Source of the DNA: Pochonia chlamydosporia 170
Taxonomy: Eukaryota > Ascomycota > Sordariomycetes > Hypocreales > Clavicipitaceae
Direction: 5' to 3'
Assembly: GCF_001653235.2 (NCBI RefSeq)
Contig: NC_035790.1
Location: forward strand, 992,001-1,056,000
Length of the DNA stretch: 64,000 bases
How positions within the stretch are numbered: position 1 is the first letter of the stretch; every line of letters begins with the position of its first letter. A program made the translations under genes and the position numbers. Below the pieces are notes generated by a model. The model was not told where the DNA came from, did not search any database, and was given only the letters and a program-made list of their open reading frames with translations. Positions 1 to 10,790 of this stretch are shown piece by piece.

Positions 1-1172
1 CAAATATCATTGATATATCGGCTGCGTGGGTACTGTACTTAAGTAGGTATATAGTAAGGACGGCTATTGCGGTACGTTTGGTTCTAATTGCCAACACTGT
101 CCGTCCTGTCTGGGGGTGGATGTGAAAATGCCGAAGAATACGGAGAGGGCTTGCGGTGATGGTCGAGTGGTAATTTATGTTCAGCAGGATTGAATCTGGC
201 CTGTGTCGGGTCAATTGGTTGCTCATCAGGGGCATGTCCAACGCCCATGACGACCAGACATAGTGCTGTCCCCGTCCGCAGCGTGAGGCTGAGGCCTGGC
301 CGAATGTGGGGTCTCAAGCTGGTCTGGTAGAAGCGGCACTGCCTTGCGCCTGGTCCAGATCAGATCCGACTTGACCAGCACTGAGCCTGCATGTGTCCTG
401 TCTAGTCGGGTCTGGTGTTAGCTGGAGACCACCGTTGAGTCCAGTCTGGTGTCAGGCTCCAACGTTGGCCCGTACTAATAAGTCTGATGTGTTGCATGTA
501 CGGAGTACTGAGTACCGTGCTAGGTCTGGCACCAGACAGTGTGGCTGACTCCATTTGATGTCCCCATACTGCAGCACTCAGTACCAGACATCAATTGGAT
601 CCATGTCCCCAGCCGTCCTGTCCAGTTGACACAGTGCCCATTTGCTCCATGTTGTCGATGGTCACCTGGACCTGGTGACGTCCAAGACTCAATCCAACCA
701 CCACTCTTATGCATCACGCATCATCATTTCCCTTCCTTCTTACTCAAGCACGTTGCTGTTCTGCGATACATGGTCTGGCATACCAACTGACTACCCTCCC
801 ATCTGCCTAGGTACTCGGGCTCTACTTTGCTCGTCTTTCTTTCTTTCTTTTCTTTCCTTCTTCCCTCCTTCCTTCCATCAAAGCTTCATGTCTCGTTGAC
901 CATCGGTCGCCTCCCGGCCCCGCCCTTGTCCCAGCACTTCGCCTCCTACCAAGGTAGCCAGCACCTTGTCCGCCGAGACCCTGTTTCATCAGCTTGTCGA
1001 ACTGACACACGGGTCTGACTTTGCCTTGACTGGCATCTTTGCAATATCTGCACCCGTTCCTCTCCTCCGTACCTTCTCGACGCGACGATATCCGGATACA
1101 ACTCTCGACACCTGCATCACGCAACCCCAATAACACGAAGCCCTTCAAGCCGTCTTGTACTTCAAAGTCCCC
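1..1172. other. Intergenic region upstream of the STIMATE-like gene
   Basis: No gene is supported here. The stretch from about 300 to 620 is rich in short CTGGTCTGG/CCAGAC-like words, and a TACGGAGTA motif lies near 498. A long pyrimidine tract (about 826-888, mainly TTTC and TTCC units) precedes the gene that starts at 1173. Such CT-rich tracts are common in fungal core promoters, so this is the likely promoter and 5' leader. All open frames here are short and have no recognisable protein. Confidence 0.5.
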
Positions 1173-2461
1173 ATGCAGTCTCCAGTCGACATTCGCGCTG
1201 CACAACATGCTGAGTTATCCGCGGCCATAGGCGTTGACTTGCCCACCCATACACCGGGTATTCCAGCCGGCATGGCTACCATCTTCTCAGTCGTCTCCTC
1301 AACCGTGGCGGCAGCAGCAGCTTCAACTGCGACCACCACCACCACCACCACCGCTACTACACCGACGTCTACGCCCGACTCGCCACACGATAGCCCCGAA
1401 GGAGAATGCAGGCTCCTTGGGTCCTTTGCCCTGCTTGTTCAAGCCGCCCTGGGAGCTTTGGCCCTTCTAGCCCTCGTGTATAAACGGTCCAGAGAGCGTC
1501 CTCAGCGGCCAGTTAAGATTTGGTTCTTTGACGTCTCCAAACAAGTCTTTGGCTCTGTTTTGGTACATATCGCCAACATCTTCATGTCCATGCTTACCAG
1601 TGGCCGGTTCTCAATAAAGCTGGAGCCGGGTAGCGCACAAGCACGGAGTGACGAGCCATACGTGCCTAACCCTTGCTCATTTTACCTGCTCAACTTGGGT
1701 ATTGACGTGAGTACTACCCTCATTCTCGCAAAGATGAACAGCCCCCCCCAAAAAAAAAGAAAAAAAAAAAGGACGGAAAGGAAAAATTCACCATGCTGAT
1801 ATTTCACTAGACAACCCTGGGTATTCCCATTCTCATTGTCCTCCTTAAAATCATTACCGGCCTCGTCGCCTTTACACCACTCGGCAAACCCCTTGAGTCC
1901 ATACAGTCAGGCAACTACGGCAACCCCCCCAGTTCATGGTGGTGGCTCAAGCAATCCGTCATTTACTTTTGTGGTTTGTTCGGCATGAAAGTATGCGTCC
2001 TCATCATCTTTATCCTCATGCCATGGATATCCAAAGTTGGCGACTGGGCACTGTCCTGGACCGAAGGCAACGAAAAACTCCAAATTGCCTTCGTCATGAT
2101 GATCTTCCCACTCATCATGAACGCTCTGCAGTACTACATCATCGATTCGTTCATCAAGAAGCAGGAGGTGGACCACGAGCGTCTCCCCTCCGAGGACCCA
2201 GACCACTACGACGATGGGCCTAGGTACAGAAGTCACACTCGGCTGCGGACCCAGGCCGAAGGAAGCGATGCGGATGACAGTGACAGCGAGTTTGACAGCC
2301 GCAACCGTCCTCTCCGATCGAAAAATGGCCTTCGCACAAACGTAGAGGAGGAATATGACCCGGATGTAGATGGGGATGCACCCACTGTTATTGGAAGCAG
2401 TTCCAGTCGAGGGAGGGTAGATCGGGCTAAGGTCCCTGCCGAGTTGTATCCCAAGGAATAA
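1173..2461 (+). CDS. STIMATE/TMEM110-family (YPL162C-like) membrane protein
   Basis: Two exons, 1173-1706 and 1811-2461, give 394 aa. The 104-nt intron has a GTGAGT donor and a CTAG acceptor and carries an A-rich tract. The reading frame joins Asp178 to Thr179 inside a membrane segment. There are about five hydrophobic segments (roughly 81-103, 122-142, 167-197, 226-250, 268-290). The N-terminus is Ala/Thr-rich and the C-terminal tail is acidic and Ser-rich. The motif around KIWFFDVSKQVFG and the loop ending in ...SWWWLKQSVIYF match the STIMATE (TMEM110) family, whose yeast member is a vacuolar membrane protein. In animals the family tunes calcium entry at ER-plasma membrane contacts; its fungal role is unsettled. 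I chose the ATG at 1173 as the first ATG in frame. It is convergent with the next gene. Confidence 0.85.
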
Positions 2462-3176
2462 CGAGGACGCTTGGCCGTTTGTGTCTTGAATCATGGATCT
2501 AGACATGGCGATATTTTTGGCCTTTTTCTTTGTCATGTTTTTTTCTTGTTACACTAAGCGAGCAATTATATTAACATCACACACACATGGCGCTTTCATA
2601 GGATATTGGGCTCCTGAGCTGGGAACGCTGTATCCTGTCTTGATATGTCGGGTAGAATATGCATTATTCCAATCTGCAACGTACTCTTGCCATCTGTCTG
2701 TACTGCGTCATTCGTCCAAACCTACTGTGAGCAGTGTCACTACGTACCCATCCCGCAAATAAACAATCAAGCATATATATATAACTTGATGCACCATATA
2801 CTGATGCTATATCCAGTTCTGCAAGGGGATCTAACCCGTCCGTCCTCAAAACAGCTCTTCTGGCCGAAATATACAAAATCATCAGTGGCCAGCCCCCTCA
2901 AAGACTCCGCTTGATAAATCCAATATAAACGTCATGTCTAATAAATACAACTGAAATAGAAGAATGGGCTTTGTGCCGCTAAACGAACAAGATTGGGGGC
3001 TCCCTGGTCCCGAGTGAACTAGCAACCCCAATCCGAGGACAGCCTTTCTGGTTGAGGTTGTGTGTCATAAAAAACGCCGTTGGAGATCCAGTCCCTGGAA
3101 AAGAGGAAAACAACGCCAATTGAGTTGAAAATGTACAGTGTGTATATTTGCAACACGAGGTCATATAAGGAAGCGT
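2462..3176. other. Convergent 3' intergenic region
   Basis: This region lies between the ends of two convergent genes (STIMATE-like on +, fibroin-3-related on -). It is AT-rich around 2755-2960, as expected for 3' UTR and polyadenylation regions. I see no gene in it. Confidence 0.5.
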
Positions 3177-5071
3177 TTATCGCGGTTGATATGTCTTTTG
3201 TCCAGGGTATGCTGCCGTTGTGGGTGATTGGGACGGAGGAGAAGGGGTTTCATACTCCTTTGGCCTTGAGTATCCAGACGTGAAGTCGAATCCTCCGGTA
3301 TTGGTGATGGGAGAGTGAGGTGGTGACTGGACAAAGGTGTTTGTGGGCGGCGGCGCTATGGGTACAGGCTTGGCAAGGGGATGCGGCCCTGGGGTACGCT
3401 GACGGTCTGGTGCTGGCGAGAATCGACGCTCCGGCCCAGGCGTGAACTGCCGAGGTGGCATTGGCGAGTAGGTTCTATGTACATTGTCGCGAGGTGACGG
3501 AGGCGGACGGCCGTATACTTGGTCGTTGCGAGGGCCGGGCGTACTTCGCGGGGGGCGGCCGTAGGCACCTTCGCCCCGAGGTCCTGGGGTTTGTCTCGGA
3601 CCTGGGGAGTTTCTCATACGAGGATCCATGCCATAGGGCGGTTTACCGCCAGCTAGCGATGAAGCATTGTTGTCTGCTGTGCCTGGTCGTCCCATGCTAT
3701 TGGCTTCAGGCAAGGGGCTTCCAACTAGTTCCCGCGGCGCCGTGTAATCGGTGTGCGAGCTGTGGTGTTGATCAGCTTGAACCGAGTTGTGGACGCTGTT
3801 GCGGTCGTGTGGAATGGCTGGCATTTCGGCAAACTGCTCGTGGACTTGCTCCTGCCCATATGGAGCACGAGTTTGAGCTGGAGCTGGGGAGTGACGACCA
3901 CCGGGGCCCATACCAGCACCAATAACTGGAGGAGTGTCGTAGGGTTGATGGTGTGGGCTGGTAGTCTGGTTTCGCATCGCCATGGCTCCCGCCACGCCGG
4001 CGGCGCCGGCAGCACCGTAGGCGGTTGCGTCGTATGGGTGATGTCCAGGAGCGCCATAGGGCTGAGTCTGTTGTCCAGAGTGTCCATAACCGTTTGTAGC
4101 AGATGCAGGGGCGTGGTCGTCATACGGGTCGTCCAAACCGAAGCCGGCGGATTGACGATTTGCGTCAAAGTTGTTTTGATACCCATGGTCCCGGGCTCCG
4201 TATGGCCCTTGGCTGTGGTGGCTATAACCGGGAGATTGCTGATTTGGCACCAGCGCTTGTTGGCTGTGGTTGGACATTTGTCCACTGGAGCTGCCAGGAA
4301 GATTTCCATATGGACGGTTGTGGTTGACGCTCATGGGACTCACGGGACCGGGAGATGGAGAATTCATGCGGCTGTTGTTCAGGGGCAACGTGGGCGACTT
4401 CTTCAGGTTGGACATCTCGACTTCCTCCTCCATCATGACTTTCTTCGACCCGGCATGATCCCAACTTGGCATCTGAGGCAGCGCGTCTTCGCCACCCTTC
4501 TTAGAGACGTCAAACTCGGCATACTGAGGTGGTTCAAACTTTGACGGAGCCGAAGGCATGTTCCGTGCTTGCATCGGGGCTTCGGTTCTGTAGCCTTGAC
4601 CATGATGCGGCGGGATATATGGCTCGTCAAGATATTTGTGCTTGCGGCCACCGGGAGGATCGCAGCAGCCGCAGCAATTGCCACAGCACTTCAGACATTG
4701 AAAACAGCTGCAGCAGCATGACAACCCACAACAGCAGCATCTGACAATGCACCATATGATGGACGCAATGATGAGGCCACCGACGATGATGACGGCAATG
4801 ACCGGCCACCTAGATCATGGTCAGTCAAATTGTATTGGAGGTGGGATTCTGAGAAGAGAGGATTTTGGGGTTCATACTTGCAAAACGAAGCCTTCATACA
4901 GTTGTCCCAACTGGAAAATGCTGTTTTAACATCGGTAATTTTGTTTTGGGTATCGGTCACAATATTTCTCCTTGTCAAGGTTGCTGCAACTGATCGGACG
5001 AGTGCGTCCCTAATCAATTCCAAAGATGCAGGTCGCAAGGACCTCGCCATTGCAACGCCCACGGACGGCAT
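3177..5071 (-). CDS. Fibroin-3-related membrane protein
   Basis: Two exons on the minus strand, 5071-4878 and 4809-3177, give 608 aa. The 68-nt intron (4810-4877) has a GTATGA donor and a CTAG acceptor and splits the Lys codon in the CKWPV stretch. The short extracellular N-terminus is followed by a hydrophobic helix (about 66-85). Next comes a dense cysteine cluster (about 86-115, with repeated CC and CCGNCCGCC-type words) that probably palmitoylates or packs against the membrane. A long Pro/Gln/Gly/Ser-rich cytosolic tail fills the rest. This pattern, with the conserved GRKHKYLDEPYIPPH segment, is that of the ascomycete proteins annotated 'fibroin-3 related'. Their biochemical function is unknown. 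Several long open frames on the plus strand across this gene are shadows of the repetitive tail. Confidence 0.8.
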
Positions 5072-7988
5072 GTTGAAGAGATGATAGTGCGACTATGAGC
5101 CAAAATTGGGAATATGGAGCATGTCAATGCGGCCGTTCGAGAATCTGCACAGATGCTTTGCCACTGGGGTAGTCCAGCAGGGCCTCCTTGTGCCTTTTTG
5201 TGTCCGGAAGAGCGTATCCAACGCTACGAGCCGGCGAGCCAAGCGAGACTTGATATTGGTGATTCGGGTCGAGTTGAAAAAGTCGTGACGGCTGACAAGA
5301 GCAGCAAGTCGTTTTGTTTTACAGGAGTTTGGGGCCCGCCGTTGGAGGATGTTGCACAAGTGCTGACGCTGAAAGCACGATGGCTTGAATTGCAGACTGA
5401 TTTCCAAAAATAGCGCGGTCGTGATACCAGATCGAGTGAAATGGGGCTTATATGGCGCCAAGAGAACGTTGCCACTCAGCCAGCTCCAGGCGCGAGAAGG
5501 TTACAATGTTTAGAAAGATGGAGAGGGTCGAGGCTACAGCGAAGCACAGAACGTGCGAGGCTTCGTGGTTGAGCGCCGGCCAGGCGTAGACTGGTAGCAG
5601 GTCGTTGGTCGTTGAATCGAAGTGAATGAGGAAGCCAAAGCAGGGCTTAGAGCGAACGGCGTTGCGAGGCCAAAGGGTGAAACGAGGGGAGCGGGCTGTG
5701 CCAACGTCGTTTGTCTTTGGAAGGGGGTTCAGCTAATTGTCGCGGCGTCGAAGCAAACTGCTGTTCAGGCAGACTCAGAACATCACAAGGTCTGATATTG
5801 GCAAGATCGAGATGAATTCGAGGCGAGGTCGCAGAGAAAGGGAGCGAACTTTTCGGACTAAGAGAAAAATGGCAGATAATGAGTTAAGGAGTGACTGCAT
5901 GAAAGACAAGCCAAGACGGTCGTCGTGTCGAGGAGCCCAAATTGGCGGCGGATTACGGGGCGGCTGAGAGGTCGGCTGTGAACAAGAGAGACAGACGCGG
6001 AGTGTCAAGGAGATGAAAAGAAAATGAAAAGAAGGAAAGAGCGTGAGCCGTGACTGCCTACCGAGGTAGATAGCCTGGAGTGCACGGCGAGCACAGATGG
6101 ACAACTGGGCAGATGTGCAGAAGTGAGTAGCGACAGGAAAAGGTGGTGGAATTTCTTCTGTGCTTAAGATGAGAAAGCGACGGGCACATGTGCGGCGGAG
6201 AGGCAAGCGAGTGAGAGAGAGCACTTGAGAGAACCAGATATGGAGACTGTGACAGACAGACAGGCTTGGACCACGACTGGGGAGCACCAGACGGGTTGGC
6301 TCTGGTGGGACCGCCCCACAAAGGGAAAGGCCAATGACGGCACTGGGTGGGGAGTTGGATGCACAGGGGTCCAATGGCAATGTTCAATTGGTCATGCTTG
6401 GGATCAACTTGCAAGCGTCGTTCGAGATGGAGAGGAGTGAGCATCGACTCCAGGTGGTCAACCGCAGACGGCCAAGAACATTGGAACATCAAGGTCTGGT
6501 ACTCCGTACATGCGTTTCGGTTTCCGCACATTTGATATCAATTGATTCGAGTGTGGAGGCAACAGAAACATGTGCCCAAGAATGACATCTTGGTCCTCCG
6601 TCGTATGCAAAGCTTATACCTGTCTGGTACTCGACGACTCGGCACACTACTTGACTTGACAACTCAAATACAAAAAATACATGGATAATGAGTAGAGCAG
6701 ACGGAGTAACCGAGTCCGTCACACTCGACAACATATAATTGACCAGGCTGGCGTAAGTAAACGCCCTGACTGCAAATATTTGAAGCCGTCTGGTCTGGTC
6801 TGGGCTCAAGCTGGCTCCATGAATGTGTGTGTCAATTCAAACATTGAATGTCAACTGGTCTGTGGCCAGGACCCACTTGCAGCTGTTTGCCCCTGGAAAA
6901 CTGGAGCCATTGCTGCACCCCTGCGCCTCTTTCTCGCTTTGGCGCAAGCTCTAGCATGCTTTTGGAACTGTGCTGCCCTCGCTGCCTGTCCCCTCCAGTC
7001 TTTTTACTCTTTTTGGATGCTTCAAGTGTTGCCCATTCTATTGGGATCCTCCACATCCCCTGCAGAGACCAGCGCCACGAGACCAACAGCCGACGACAAG
7101 AAGGAATCACGCAAAGAGAAAAAGAAAGAAAAAGGGCAAGAAAAACAACGCATAACCCGCATCGGCCCGCACTGTGGCGCACGTCCCGCGCACGTCCATA
7201 CAAACCATGATACTATTGACATTCTCAAGTGCCATAACCACACGAGTGCACGGAGTAACTACACTCAAGCAGAAGCCGTGCCAAGTGGCAACAACCTCAA
7301 CAATCCTCTCTTCCACCTGCGGTGGCCCTCCCCGGCACAGAAAGAGGAGAGGATGCGCAGAAGTGATTGCCGATCCCCGAAATTCTGAATAGCACTAATG
7401 ATGATGAGCAACCAGGCAAGCACGCAAAAAGTTTCGTATCCGCAGCCTCCTGCTTCCCCTGCTCTGATTGCCTTTCGCCTTTCTCACAAAGCGCTGGAGA
7501 CACCAGTCCAGTCCTGACATGAATCGTCATTGTGGCTCACGTTGACGCGTGGTTCACCGCAGGCCAGGGCTATTGACCCCGGTTAGCTGACACCAGACCA
7601 GCACGAACATGCGAACATACTGTACTCCGTACTGCAAAGGTCAAATCGAGCACCTCAACTCCTCGACTCCTTCTGTGACGTGGAGGTGCTAAAATTGCAT
7701 TGCTCATCAACCAGACCAGATGACAGGGTTTTGGTTGCAGTTGGCCAATCTCTACCTATGTTAGTGGTGCTCCATCGCTTTGCTTTCTGAGGGAGCCAAT
7801 AGTCACGTACACATAATCACCACAATTACAACTTTTACGGTCTGTTACTTGAAATTTTTCTTCTTCTTTAATTATCTGAAGACGAAACATTATAGGCTGA
7901 GTGGCGTTGCCAAACCAAAGAGGCCAGTGCTAATCTGCAACACGGCACGGCAACCGGAGCACCGGGGCACTTCACGTCCTGTGTTCAA

Positions 7989-8086
7989 AAAATCCTGCCC
8001 TCGTCATGGTGTTGGCCAAGAGTTTGCTAGCTACATGTTTGCTAGTAGCAAACTCTTGGCCAACACCATGACGAGGGCAGGATTTT
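7989..8086. repeat. Perfect 41-bp inverted repeat with 16-nt spacer
   Basis: The left arm 7989-8029 and right arm 8046-8086 are exact reverse complements over 41 bp. The arms run from AAAATCCTGCCC... to ...GAGTTTGCTA. The 16-nt spacer (8030-8045) is GCTACATGTTTGCTAG. A transcript from either strand would fold into a very stable hairpin. No coding gene overlaps it convincingly. It could be a recent inverted duplication, a MITE-like relic, or a small-RNA hairpin precursor; the sequence alone does not decide. Confidence 0.9.
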
Positions 8087-8236
8087 CAGTCAAGCACATC
8101 TGCTTGCTGCTCCATGCTCGACGTCGACAAACATTTAATACAATCATCCCCTCCTGTGACACCTGTGACAGGGGTGCCTCGTGTCGCCTCTGCCGGTGGC
8201 TTGCAGTGTGCACCATCAATGAGTCTACAGTGGGAG

Positions 8237-8327
8237 GTCATACGTAAGTATTTGCCCACCCTGAGGCGACTAATCCATACTACCTACCTAGGTAGGTAGG
8301 CTGGGCAAATACCTGGGTACTTATGAC
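8237..8327. repeat. Imperfect inverted repeat with CCTAGG palindrome
   Basis: The outer arms at 8237-8258 and 8302-8327 share an exact 11-bp pairing (TGGGCAAATAC and its complement) and a TATGAC end. Between them, 8280-8299 is a perfect 20-bp palindrome centred on CCTAGG. The structure lies about 150 bp from the larger hairpin at 7989-8086. Confidence 0.7.
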
Positions 8328-10790
8328 CAGGTACTGTAGTTCGTGTGCCGAGTAAGTTTTGATCCATCGCACAAATGGCCATATTTCAACGTCCATTCTC
8401 CGACATGTCAAGGTTGGAGTTGTTGTCGACTTTAGGTTTTACACCACGCCAAGGAGTTGAGATTGAGATTTGCTGCAGGTGCGACGCTGAAGAAGGCGAA
8501 CAGCCGAGCATAAGCATTCAGAGGATTAATGCCTTTGGATTACATTGCTCTATGAGGTCTTTTACTGACAAACAGCTCCAAACTTCGAGATTGCTCTACC
8601 ACTACCGTTACTCTCATAATCATGGCAAAGCCATAAATACGACTTCTCAATTGTCTACGGTTGTACCTTGGAAAAGGCAGCACATGAATCAGTGACATTC
8701 GAGGCTTCCCAAAACTCCCAGGAAAGCTCCACGCATTGCAACACAAAGCGCAGTGTAACAAGCTAATCAAACCATCTCTTTGAAGTCCCCACCAATGTAT
8801 CCCGCGGCTTAATATCTTCCGAGTGCGAATCTACAAAAAGAAGCCTCAAAAAGTCCATCAGCTCGGCTCACCTGTCTGTCTCACCGCACCTACTGTCAGC
8901 CTGCCGTGCGACAGTATAGAAAGATTTTCACACCCCATGGCAAAATATCAACACGCAGCAAAAACTCATATGTTCTTGGTATCAGATTCTGAAAATGCCC
9001 AGTGTGCAGGTTGCGGTTCATGATGATACCGGAAACGTAACTCGCGACGTTACTTGCTGCGTCGTGGTTCATCGCTTCTCCGGTTGCCTAGCAGGGGAGT
9101 TTACTTGCACGATTGCCATGTAATGGTTTACTTTTGCTGGACAAGTGGCAAGTCGAAGTCCATCCGTTGTGTTTTATTGAGAATCCGCAACTAACCCTGA
9201 CGAGGTTGTGATTACGCCGGGGAAGTATGAGTATAAGACGTGTTGGTTTAGTGTTGCAAGTTCACAATGTAGGTATTGAAGAAAATGACCCAACGGTCAT
9301 TCGATCTGCAAAATGGAATGCTCTGCTAATGCAGAGTGATAGTTCAAGTTATACTCCGCTGACAGGACGCACTGTCCTGGCGTGCCGCTCAATGTAATTA
9401 AAACAACAACACCCAGACGTCACCTTCACGTACGAATTTCTGTAACGGCACACCGCCCAAACCAAACTTCTAATCAACATTCGATCTTAACACAGTTGGC
9501 AAAAGACACAAAAAGCTCCATCTGCAAGCAACACTACTTGGAGTGAGCTTCTGCTACAACCTAGGACGTACCGGGCTTTGTCTGGCTAACCTATTTTCAT
9601 ATTTTCTAGCAGCATTAGCGTCTTCCGCCTATATAGATCGTGCTTCAAAACCTCACAGAGCTCAGGAGCCATCTTTCGAGCATCCAGATGTGGTGTGTGA
9701 CATGGCCCATCACCGCCCAAGTCGACTCGTTTGGAAACCCAGCTGGAACTTCATTGTGTGTAACACTATGCCGCTCATCGTCATTTTGCAGCTTACCGTC
9801 TCGAAGATCCGGCACATCCGCCACTCGAGGCGACTACTTCGCAACGGCCAGCATTCAGTGGCATTTTGCAGCCCGAGGCAGAGCCGCGCCAAGCGTGCCA
9901 TGAACCCGTCCTTGGCAGGATGCCACGACCGAAACGGCCACCACGGAGCCAAACATAAATCTCCTCGCCATCGCCACCCACAAAGCTCACGTTCTACGGC
10001 CGCAGGAGCCTCTTACCCCCTGTCGACGCCAGTTCCTGATATGCAGCATCCTCTCCATGCAACGCAGGGTGCAACTGTAGCACTGTTTACTACCAACGGC
10101 TCCCGTCCCCGCCTTTTGTCTTTGCTGTCAGAAGGATTTTCGTGACCGCACTTGCTTGCCATGCGTACGCGTAGGCGGAGGCGAACAGGGGAGTGGATGT
10201 TTTTCCTGTTTGTTATAAGTCAGCTGGCTCATGTCAAGAGGCTGAGACTCTCTCAGCTTTTACCGGTCTTTTAGATGTTGTATGACGAACATCGACCATC
10301 GGAAGGGCCGTTATCCCAGCCTGTCGAAATGCTCCGTGCTCTGTGGGATGTTTGTTATTGTGTTCTAGAATCGAATAGTCGAACCTTCTCTATAGCCCAC
10401 AACCGCTGGACGAAGCTGAACAATGACTTTTTTTCGGGTGTTTGCATTAGCATCCTCTGGGAATGACCAGGCGAAAGGGAGAGGTCGCCGATGGTAGAGT
10501 AGTAGTACATTAAGAGTGGTGAGTTGTCCCCTTGGACTGGGGAGGTGAGTGAAGTCATGTTCATATCTTGTCCAGTGTTTTTATATTTCGTTGCTGAACC
10601 TAATTCGAGGTGTGATGAAGCGTGTCTTGTCTTGCCGTCTTGATCCTGATGATTTACATTCATTGACAGCTGTTTCGACTTGCTTTGCGTTGCCTTGCTT
10701 TCGTCTTTGCGTTGCTTGTCTCTTCTTGTCCTGTTCCGTCTTGACTTCTGTTGTAAGTAGGCCATTCTGGGTCATGAAAGGAACACGGCC

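Larger units (their letters stand above)
5072..10790. other. Long gene-poor intergenic region
   Basis: No convincing gene is found in 5.7 kb. It contains the promoter of the fibroin-3-related gene at its left end and that of the 10791 gene at its right. Inside are a perfect 41-bp inverted repeat (7989-8086), an inverted repeat with a 20-bp CCTAGG palindrome core (8237-8327), and TACTCCGTA/TACGGAGTA words near 6501, 7250 and 7622. The longest open frames (6780-7388 and 9543-10145, both +) look like chance frames: odd composition, no membrane or domain pattern, no family recognised. Confidence 0.5.

Noticed and set aside
3753..4544. 263-codon open frame on the plus strand
   Set aside because: It lies opposite the repetitive tail of the fibroin-3-related gene and has shadow composition.
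6780..7388. 202-codon open frame on the plus strand
   Set aside because: Its Lys/Glu run and mixed composition come from AGAAA-rich DNA; it has no family resemblance and a non-ATG start.
9543..10145. 200-codon open frame on the plus strand
   Set aside because: Its start is not ATG, it has no domain, signal or membrane pattern, and short frames on both strands overlap it.
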